Shown here piece after piece: positions 7,026 through 12,848 of a DNA stretch of 13,949 nucleotides. A program made the translations under genes and the position numbers. Position 1 is the stretch's first letter. Each line of letters starts with the position of its first letter. The notes beneath the pieces were generated by a model. That model was not told the DNA's origin. It did no database searches and worked only from the letters and a program-made list of their open reading frames with translations. This DNA comes from DATHGT01 sp035317605 (GTDB taxonomy: Bacteria > Methylomirabilota > Methylomirabilia > Rokubacteriales > CSP1-6). The DNA lies in the NCBI GenBank assembly GCA_035317605.1, contig DATHGT010000007.1:1-13949 (forward strand), given 5' to 3'.

Positions 7026-8159
7026 ATGGTCGCGCAACATGTCCGGCGCGTCATGCGTTTCGACGTCTCGCTCATCGTCGTGCTGATCGCCGGCGCCCTC
7101 GTGGGGGGCGCCGGGGCTCAGCCGGCTCCCGCACTGTTCCCGATCACCGTGAACGACAAGCACGGGATGATCGACCGCGACGGCAAAGTCGTCATCCCGC
7201 CCGAGTACAACGAGGCCATCGTCTTCCGCGACGGGCTGGCTCGCGTGGCCCGCGGAAGCAAGGTCGCGTACCTCGACGCGACCGGCAGCTTCGTCATCCA
7301 GCCCCAGGAAGCCGCGACCGAGCCGTTCTCCGAGGGCCTCACGCCGGCGCGCGGCCGTGACGACGCCGGCAAGTTCGGCTGGGGTTACATCGACCGCACC
7401 GGACGCTTCGTGATCACTCCCCGCTTTGCCGACGCCAAGCCGTTCTCCGAAGGTCTCGCCCAGGTGGCCGTGGCCGACCAGTGGGGCGACGTGAAGTACG
7501 GCTACGCGGACCGGACCGGGCGGCTGGTCGTGCTCGCCAAGTACGCCAAGACGATGCCCTTCAGCGCGGGGCTCGGGCGCGTCGAGGCCGGCGCGGGGCC
7601 CCGCGTGGTCGACAAGACCGGCGCCGACGTGACGCCGCCGGGCGTCGACTTCATCGGCGTGGCCAGCGAAGGTCTCTATCGCGTGTGGAACGGCCGCAAG
7701 CAAGGCTACATGGACAGCGCCGGCCGCGTGGTGATCGCGCCGCAGTTCGACAACGCGCGGGAGTTTCACGACGGTCTCGCCCAGGTGTGGGTGGCCGGCA
7801 AGTACGGCTACATCGACCGCTCCGGCACGATGGTCATCAAGCCCCAGTGGGACGTGGCCGAGGACTTCGCCGACGGCCGCGCCGTCGTCAAGGTGGGCGA
7901 CAAGCACGGCTACATCGACAAGACCGGCACGCTCGTCATCCCCGCCACCTTCGACCGCGCGATGAAGTTCTCCGAGGGGCTGGCCGCGGCCAAGCTCGAC
8001 AAGTTCTACGGCTATCTCGACCGCGCGGGAACGTTCGTGATCTCGCCCCGGTTCATGTGGGTCCGCCCGTTCAATCAAGGCCTGGCGATGGTCGGCCCGC
8101 AGGGCTCGCGCGGAATGTACATCGACCCCAAGGGCCGGGTCGTCTGGGACAGCAAGTGA
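7026..8159 (+). CDS. secreted WG-repeat protein
   Basis: The protein is 377 aa. The N-terminus has a Sec signal peptide (MRFDVSLIVVLIAGALVGGAGAQ, within residues 10-32), so it is exported, probably to the periplasm. The mature part is about nine WG-type beta repeats of 35-48 residues. Each has a (Y/H)GYIDR(T/S)G core, then FVI.P.(F/Y), then a F.(E/D)GLA.V strand; examples are HGMIDRDG, WGYIDRTG, YGYADRTG, QGYMDSAG, YGYIDRSG, HGYIDKTG and YGYLDRAG. WG repeats form ligand- or protein-binding surfaces; no enzyme activity is implied and the ligand is unknown. The start could also be ATG 7053, which gives a more standard signal peptide; neither ATG has a clear ribosome site. It lies 22 bases after the selenoprotein stop and 13 bases before the ThDP gene, which suggests cotranscription. 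Confidence 0.87.
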   Translation: MVAQHVRRVMRFDVSLIVVLIAGALVGGAGAQPAPALFPITVNDKHGMIDRDGKVVIPPEYNEAIVFRDGLARVARGSKVAYLDATGSFVIQPQEAATEPFSEGLTPARGRDDAGKFGWGYIDRTGRFVITPRFADAKPFSEGLAQVAVADQWGDVKYGYADRTGRLVVLAKYAKTMPFSAGLGRVEAGAGPRVVDKTGADVTPPGVDFIGVASEGLYRVWNGRKQGYMDSAGRVVIAPQFDNAREFHDGLAQVWVAGKYGYIDRSGTMVIKPQWDVAEDFADGRAVVKVGDKHGYIDKTGTLVIPATFDRAMKFSEGLAAAKLDKFYGYLDRAGTFVISPRFMWVRPFNQGLAMVGPQGSRGMYIDPKGRVVWDSK

Positions 8160-8172
8160 GAGGAGATCAGCG

Positions 8173-9864
8173 ATGCCGAAGATGACCGGCAACCGATACT
8201 TCGCCGAAGCGGTGCAGGCCCACGGCATCACCCACGTCTTCTTCGTCCCCACGATCATGATCCCGGCGATGGCCGAGATGGAGGACATGAACGTCCGCCG
8301 GGTGGTGACCCACGGCGAGAAGGCCGCGGCCTACATGGCCGACGCCTATGCGCGCGCCTCGCATCGTCCCGGCCTCTGCCTGGCCCAGACCATCGGCTCG
8401 GCCAACCTCGCGGCGGGGCTGCGCGACGCGTACATGGCGGGCTCGCCGGTCATCGCGCTGACCGGCGGCAACGACGCCAGCTCGCGCTACAAGCACGTCT
8501 ACCAGGAGATCGAGGACTTCCCGATGTGGGAGTCGGTCACCAAGGCCAACTTCCAGGTCGACGCGCTCGAGCGATTCCCCGATCTGCTGCGCCAGGCCTT
8601 CCGCGTCGCCACGTCAGGCGCGCCCGGGCCCGTGCACCTGGAGATGTCGGGCACGCACGCCCAGGTGCTCGAGCACGAGGGCGATCTCACGCCGGTGTGG
8701 GAGCAGCGCTTCATGACGGTCCCCGCGTTCCGCCCCGAGCCCGAGCCGGACGCGGTGCGGGCCGCCCTCGACGTGCTGGCGCGCGCCGAGCGGCCGGTCA
8801 TCCTCGCGGGCGGCGGCGTGACCTGGTCGGGCGCCGAAGCGGAGCTGGCCGCGCTCGCAGAGCGGCTGCAGATCCCGGTCGCGACGTCGTTGAACGCCAA
8901 AGCCGCGCTGTCCGACGATCACCCGCTGAACGTCGGGGTTCCAGGAACGTATTCGCGCTGGTGTGCCAACCGTGTGATCTCCGAGGCGGATCTGGTCTTC
9001 TTCATCGGCAGCCACGCGGGGGGTCAGGTCACTACCAACTGGCAGGTTCCCAAGACCGGGGTCGCGGCGATCCAGCTCGACATCGATCCCGAGGAGCTGG
9101 GGCGGAACTATCCGCTGAAGGCCGCCCTGCTCGGCGACGCGAAGGTCACGCTCCAGAAGTTGATCGCGAGCGCGCCGGCCACGTCCGGGCGCCAGCCGTG
9201 GCTCGCCCGCGTGCGTCAACTCGTCAGCGAGTACCGCGAAGAATCGGATCAGATGCGCGACTCGGGGGCGGTCCCGATCCGCCCAGAGCGGATCTGCAAG
9301 GAGATCTCGGACTGGCTGCCCGAAGGCGGAGTCGTGCTCTCGGACACCGGTCACTCCGGCATGTGGACGGGGCAGATGCTACGGCTCACGAGACCCGGCC
9401 AGCGCTATCTGCGCTGCGCGGGATCGCTGGGCTGGGGCTTCCCGGCCACGCTCGGCGCCAAGTGCGCGCTGCCCGACCGCGCGGTGATCGGCTTCTGCGG
9501 CGACGGCGGCTTCTACTATCACCTCGCCGAGCTGGAGACCGCCGCGCGCTTCGGGATCAACGCGATCATGCTGGTCAACAACAACTACGCCCTCAACCAG
9601 GAGAAGCACCTCTTCGACGCCGCCTACAAGGGCGAGCAGCGCGGGCGCGCGACGGAGATGTGGCACTTCAGCCACGACGTCAACTTCGCCCGCGTCGCCG
9701 AGGCCATGGGCTGCGTCGGCATCCGCGTCGACCGCCCCGACGACATCCGCCCCGCGCTGGACAAGGCGCTCTCCTCGAACGCCCCCGCCGTGGTCGAAGT
9801 CCTCAGCGACGTCGACGCGATGTCCAAGCGCGCGTGGCGCCCAACGCCGGCCGCGGGGCACTAG
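8173..9864 (+). CDS. thiamine diphosphate-dependent enzyme, acetolactate synthase-like
   Basis: The protein is 563 aa with the three-domain layout of the acetolactate synthase/benzoylformate decarboxylase superfamily. The N-terminal PYR domain has VVTHGEKAAAYMADAYAR, where Glu49 is the expected ThDP-activating glutamate. The middle domain is about residues 190-330 (RPVILAGGGVTWSGA..., LNAKAALSDDHPLNVG). The C-terminal PP domain has the ThDP/Mg motif FCGDGG (Gly443-Asp444-Gly445) ending in NNNYALNQEKHLFD (Asn469-471). A cofactor-dependent carboligase, decarboxylase or related C-C cleavage role is sound; the substrate is not. No small regulatory subunit or isoleucine/valine gene is adjacent, so a true IlvB role is unlikely. 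GAGAGGAG 7 bases upstream fixes ATG 8173. It is the third gene of the run that starts with the selenoprotein. Confidence 0.9.
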   Translation: MPKMTGNRYFAEAVQAHGITHVFFVPTIMIPAMAEMEDMNVRRVVTHGEKAAAYMADAYARASHRPGLCLAQTIGSANLAAGLRDAYMAGSPVIALTGGNDASSRYKHVYQEIEDFPMWESVTKANFQVDALERFPDLLRQAFRVATSGAPGPVHLEMSGTHAQVLEHEGDLTPVWEQRFMTVPAFRPEPEPDAVRAALDVLARAERPVILAGGGVTWSGAEAELAALAERLQIPVATSLNAKAALSDDHPLNVGVPGTYSRWCANRVISEADLVFFIGSHAGGQVTTNWQVPKTGVAAIQLDIDPEELGRNYPLKAALLGDAKVTLQKLIASAPATSGRQPWLARVRQLVSEYREESDQMRDSGAVPIRPERICKEISDWLPEGGVVLSDTGHSGMWTGQMLRLTRPGQRYLRCAGSLGWGFPATLGAKCALPDRAVIGFCGDGGFYYHLAELETAARFGINAIMLVNNNYALNQEKHLFDAAYKGEQRGRATEMWHFSHDVNFARVAEAMGCVGIRVDRPDDIRPALDKALSSNAPAVVEVLSDVDAMSKRAWRPTPAAGH

Positions 9865-9901
9865 ACGCGAGCTCACAGAATTCGATTGGCTCGGCGCATG
9901 G

Positions 9902-10108
9902 ATGCCTGACGTGGGCGATGCCGCACCCGAGCGCAAGGACGTCGAATCGTCTGCGTGGGCGGCCGCGGAGGCGTACGGCTTCGACATGTCCCTGATCGAA
10001 GCCAACCTCCGCCGGACGCCGGCCGAGCGGATCCGGATGCACGCCCGCACCCTCACCCTCGCCCTCGCTCTCCGGCAGCAGATGAAGACCCGTCGTGCCG
10101 GATCTTGA
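9902..10108 (+). CDS. small protein paired with a nucleotidyltransferase (possible antitoxin-like partner)
   Basis: The protein is 68 aa and soluble. A short acidic N-terminus leads into AEAYGFDMSLIEANLRRTPAERIRMHARTLTLALALRQQ, which should form two amphipathic helices. The segment around LRRTPAERIRMH recurs in small proteins encoded just before minimal nucleotidyltransferases. No enzyme motif is present. Its last 14 bases overlap the next gene, so the two are translationally coupled. ATG 9902 lacks a good ribosome site; an ATG at 9898 in another frame ends at once. The gene lies 37 bases after the ThDP gene and may be read from the same transcript. A role as antitoxin or regulatory partner of the nucleotidyltransferase is inference from the pairing only. 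Confidence 0.65.
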   Translation: MPDVGDAAPERKDVESSAWAAAEAYGFDMSLIEANLRRTPAERIRMHARTLTLALALRQQMKTRRAGS

Positions 10109-10574
10109 GTCGCTCCTCAACCGCCTCATCCAAGGCAGCGTTGAGTTCGTCATTGTCGGAGGCTTTGCCGCCGTAGCTCACGGCGTGTCCCTGCCGACGC
10201 AGGACATCGACGTCTGCTGCCGGTTCACTCCCGAGAATCTCCTGAAGCTACAGGAGGCCATCGCCGACCTCCATCCCGTCCACCGAATGGTTCCCTCGCG
10301 CCCGCCGCTCCAGCTAACGGTGGAGACGTGCGCCGGCCTGCGCAACCTCTACCTGGACACCGACTGGGGCCAGCTCGACTGCCTGGGCGAAATTCTGGGT
10401 CTCGGCGCGTACGAGGACGTCGCCGCCCATAGCATTTCTGTGGAGCTGTCGGGCGGTCGCTGCCGGATCCTCACGATCGATGCCCTCATTCGCGCAAAGG
10501 AAGCGATGGGACGCCAACGCGACCGCGAAGCGGCCCTCCAGCTCCGGGCGATTCGCGAGCGGCAACAAGGCTGA
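10095..10574 (+). CDS. minimal nucleotidyltransferase-like protein (MNT/AbiEii-type fold)
   Basis: The protein is 159 aa. The N-terminus has the nucleotidyltransferase signature: FVIVGGFAAVAHGVSLPTQDIDVCC at residues 18-42, with the GG loop at 22-23 and the D-x-D pair at Asp37 and Asp39. A later YLDTDWGQLDCLGEI segment supplies a candidate third acidic residue. The C-terminal helix RILTIDALIRAKEAMGRQRDREAALQL (about 126-152) is typical of this group. Related proteins move a nucleotide onto another molecule, and several act as toxins or as modifiers of a partner. No HEPN partner gene is visible. Translation starts at GTG 10095 inside the end of the 68-aa gene (14-base overlap). The start rests on coupling and on family alignment at the N-terminus; no strong ribosome site is seen. 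The nucleotidyltransferase fold is well supported; toxin activity is not shown. Confidence 0.82.
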   Translation: MPDLESLLNRLIQGSVEFVIVGGFAAVAHGVSLPTQDIDVCCRFTPENLLKLQEAIADLHPVHRMVPSRPPLQLTVETCAGLRNLYLDTDWGQLDCLGEILGLGAYEDVAAHSISVELSGGRCRILTIDALIRAKEAMGRQRDREAALQLRAIRERQQG

Positions 10575-10636
10575 CCATCGCGCCAACCGGTTCTCCCGTC
10601 GTCAGCGCGCGCGCGCTCCGAACGGAAGAGGTCTGA

Positions 10637-10810
10637 TTATTGGAAGAAGCTTGCGCCGAATTGATCAACTGCGAGGTCGACTTGCCCCATTATTTCTGAG
10701 AGGCCTCTCAGGACGAATACTCGCGCCCCGAGGCCCACGCTGTTTGCAAATGCCACGTCGAAGAATGGATGGACCTCAATCTGTACGTTCGGGCTGAATG
10801 CGGGAAAAAC
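10637..10810 (-). pseudogene. out-of-frame C-terminal part of the hypothetical gene at 10776-11402
   Basis: Immediately after the point where the upstream frame becomes uninformative, the +1 frame stays open from about 10810 to a TAA at 10639-10637. It reads FPAFSPNVQIEVHPFFDV, then AFANSVGLGARVFVLRGL, then SEIMGQVDLAVDQFGASFFQ. This has the strand-like hydrophobic pattern of a real protein. The upstream frame instead ends with SRIQPERTD and stops at 10776. Removing one base from the run of five A (plus strand, 10805-10809) joins EGEESF to PAFSPNV. So the intact gene was probably complement(10637-11402), about 255 aa. The indel may be a real mutation, slippage or a sequence error. Confidence 0.6.
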
Positions 10811-11402
10811 TCTCCTCGCCCTCGGCTAGTGTGGCGTCGGGATTCAGCCAAAAATCTCCACCGTGGTCTTCGGGCGACACAGAGACTCCAGCTGCCGTCG
10901 GCTGCGCGACGGTAAGTGTGAGCAGCTTGTGTTTGTCCGCGATATCGAGCAGATGCAGCCTTCGTAGGAAGTGCCTATCCCGTTGCTGCTCCTGTGCCCG
11001 AAACGGCTGCATTCGTTCGATCGCCGTCTGAACAGCGGGAGGAAGACGTCGCATCCGGCGTCGACCGAGATCTTCGAACTCCGCCTGAGTGTCGTAGACG
11101 GGAAACAAGGTCCGGTGGTCAGTCGGGTCTCCTCCAGCAAGCTCCCAGGCGATGTAGTCAAAGATCGATCTGAGATTGTGGACGCAGTCGCCGATGACCG
11201 TTGCCCATTCTATCTCCGGGATAGGAAGGGGATCGTGCAGACGCACAACATAGCGGTTGCGATTGGGATCGGGCTCGACGCACACGTCGTACGGGTAGTC
11301 CTCAAAGAAGCTCTGGATCGCTGTCTCGAGCTCTTCGAAATGCCGCTGGGCCCGCACTCTCTTGGCTCGTGCACCTTCAAGGCTCGGGCGGCGGACGGCC
11401 AT
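10776..11402 (-). CDS. hypothetical protein with HNLRS..DY and DKHKLL motifs; probably frameshifted
   Basis: The frame gives 208 aa from ATG 11402 (MAVRRPSLEGARAKRVRAQ). I do not recognise a named family. Visible features are a long N-terminal helix (residues 8-32, RAKRVRAQRHFEELETAIQSFF), a strand pair (RNRYVVRLHDPLPIP), then WATVIGDCVHNLRSIFDYIAWELAG and a later LHLLDIADKHKLLTL. Proteins with the HNLRSALDH-like and DKHR-like motifs are widespread and helical, with no known activity. An ATG at 11504 would add 34 residues of low-complexity sequence; neither start has a good ribosome site. The 3' end appears frameshifted, with a better C-terminus in the +1 frame to 10637. The region looks somewhat less GC-rich than its neighbours and faces the nucleotidyltransferase gene, which suggests an acquired patch. 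Confidence 0.6.
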   Translation of the reverse strand: MAVRRPSLEGARAKRVRAQRHFEELETAIQSFFEDYPYDVCVEPDPNRNRYVVRLHDPLPIPEIEWATVIGDCVHNLRSIFDYIAWELAGGDPTDHRTLFPVYDTQAEFEDLGRRRMRRLPPAVQTAIERMQPFRAQEQQRDRHFLRRLHLLDIADKHKLLTLTVAQPTAAGVSVSPEDHGGDFWLNPDATLAEGEESFSRIQPERTD

Positions 11403-11554
11403 AACAATACGAATGGTACTCCACTGAGTTCTGCGGCAGCTACCTGCCCAAGCGAAGCGGAAAGCCGAGAAGGCGGCGAAAGTTCCTTGTGCGGCAGGAA
11501 GCATAGTGCAGTACTACGCTATGGGGGGCACCACTTCCTTACAACTGGGAGATT
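11403..11554. other. 152-base intergenic stretch with an imperfect palindrome
   Basis: The gap between the monooxygenase stop and the hypothetical gene is less GC-rich than most of the window. It contains a 20-base imperfect palindrome at 11503-11522 centred on AGTACT, with 16 of 20 positions symmetric. It lies about 100 bases upstream of the hypothetical gene start, so it could be an operator. No convincing promoter or terminator with a T-run is visible. Confidence 0.3.
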
Positions 11555-12823
11555 CTATCGGGGGCGCCAGCCGATGCGTTCGTCGTCGAGGGTGAAGCCG
11601 ATGAAGACGATGGCCATCTCGTCGGTGGTGCCCTCGCCCCAGCTCACCGGGCGCGGGGGGCGGGTGGGCTGGCGGAGGTTCTCGGCGGAGTTGTCGAAGA
11701 GGGCGACCATGTCGATGCGCGTGCCCGCCGGCAGCGGAACCGGCTTCGTGAACGTGTAGCTTCCCTGCCAGTTGAAATCCCAGTCGTCGATGTGAATCAG
11801 CGGACGCACGGTGCCGTCGGGGTACGTCGCGGTCACCTTCATCTCGCGACCGAGCAGGTGCATGTGGGGCGCGATCGAGTTCGCGTGCATGTCCCGGCCG
11901 GCCGGGATCGTCAACGACCCGTGCACCTCGTACCGGCGCTCGCCGGCCGGGATCGTGAACGTGCGGTCCAGGACCGCCAAGCCGCGCTGCCGCTTTTCGA
12001 TCGGGGTCTTGGCGAAGTGCAGGGCCATGCGCGTGCGATCGTTGCGGCTCTCGGTCGCGTTGTTGTTGTAGTGCATCTGGAGCACGACGGTCGCGCCCTT
12101 CGGCAGCAGCATGCCGATGCCGGGGTCCATCACTCGTGGCTGGGTGCCAGGTGCCCATCCGCTGAGCCCGCCGACCGGCAAGAACCCCGGACCGCCGAAG
12201 CATGTGTAGCCGGGACCGGGATCTGCCTTGTCGAGATCCGCGGCCGTCGTACCGGTGTCGATGTACGAGAGGATGTGATGGACGAGCTTGCGGTCGCCCG
12301 GCGCGAACTCGACCTTGGTGACCCAGCGATCCTCGGGAAAGTTGGTGGGGATCAGGAAGCACCGATAGATGTCGCTGGCTTTCGCCGGCACCGTGAACGC
12401 CTCGGCCATCTCGAGCACGTGATCCGGCGGCCCCAGCCTCCAACCCTCGGGGAACACGCGCGGCGACGGAAGCTTCGCGCGGTCCCCCTCCGGCGCGCCC
12501 GCCTCGATCCAGCTCACGATGGTCGCCTGCTCGGCGTCGGTGAGGCGGCGCGATTCGGTGAAATCGCCGAACCCCGGCACCGGCTTCCACGGCGGCATCG
12601 CGCGCCCCCTCACCGCGTCCTTGATGTCGTCCCGCTTGTCGTAGGCGTCGCGATAGGTCAGCAACGGAAACGGGGCGTGCTCGCCTGTCCGATGACACGT
12701 CTGACAGCGTGACTGGAGGATCCGCACGACTTCGTTGCTGAACGTCGGCGTCTCCGCCGCCGGCACCGTTCCGGAAAACAACAGCACCGCAGCAGCTCCG
12801 ATCAGCGCCAGCCGTGTCACCAT
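11555..12823 (-). CDS. secreted cytochrome c-copper type II monooxygenase (PHM/DBH-like) fusion
   Basis: The protein is 422 aa. A signal peptide covers residues 1-23 (cleavage near VPAA/E). A small c-type cytochrome domain follows, with heme motif CQTCH (Cys40, Cys43, His44) and Met76 in RAMPPWKP as likely sixth ligand. The rest resembles peptidylglycine/dopamine hydroxylases. VHHILSY (His182, His183) and QMHY (His251) match the CuH site; PHMHLLG (His320, His322) and TTDEMAIVFIGF (Met403) match the CuM site. All six copper ligands appear present, so an active periplasmic hydroxylase is plausible. The fused heme could supply electrons in place of ascorbate; that is inference, and the substrate is unknown. 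GGGGAGG 6 bases before ATG 12823 fixes the start. It follows the amidohydrolase gene by 25 bases and is probably in one operon with it. Confidence 0.85.
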   Translation of the reverse strand: MVTRLALIGAAAVLLFSGTVPAAETPTFSNEVVRILQSRCQTCHRTGEHAPFPLLTYRDAYDKRDDIKDAVRGRAMPPWKPVPGFGDFTESRRLTDAEQATIVSWIEAGAPEGDRAKLPSPRVFPEGWRLGPPDHVLEMAEAFTVPAKASDIYRCFLIPTNFPEDRWVTKVEFAPGDRKLVHHILSYIDTGTTAADLDKADPGPGYTCFGGPGFLPVGGLSGWAPGTQPRVMDPGIGMLLPKGATVVLQMHYNNNATESRNDRTRMALHFAKTPIEKRQRGLAVLDRTFTIPAGERRYEVHGSLTIPAGRDMHANSIAPHMHLLGREMKVTATYPDGTVRPLIHIDDWDFNWQGSYTFTKPVPLPAGTRIDMVALFDNSAENLRQPTRPPRPVSWGEGTTDEMAIVFIGFTLDDERIGWRPR

Positions 12824-12834
12824 CGCGAGCCTCC

Positions 12835-12848
12835 CCGCGTCGACGCGG
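12835..12848 (-). other. 14-base perfect palindrome between two coupled genes
   Basis: A perfect self-complementary 14-mer (CCGCG, TCGA, CGCGG) starts at the base next to the amidohydrolase stop codon and touches the first two bases of the monooxygenase ribosome site. In RNA it could form a 5-bp stem with a 4-base loop and influence translation of the second gene. It could also be chance in GC-rich DNA. Confidence 0.3.

Noticed and set aside
6831..8288. Long minus-strand open frame with repeated His/Val/Gly-rich segments
   Set aside because: The apparent repeats mirror the WG repeats on the plus strand; it has no family signal of its own.
8173..9864. Calling the ThDP enzyme IlvB (acetolactate synthase)
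   Set aside because: No regulatory subunit or branched-chain amino acid gene is adjacent, and the superfamily includes many other decarboxylases and carboligases with the same motifs.
10696..10711. Perfect 16-base palindrome as a terminator or operator between convergent genes
   Set aside because: No T-run follows it on either strand, and it falls inside the likely out-of-frame C-terminal coding stretch (10637-10810), so coding constraint is a simpler explanation.
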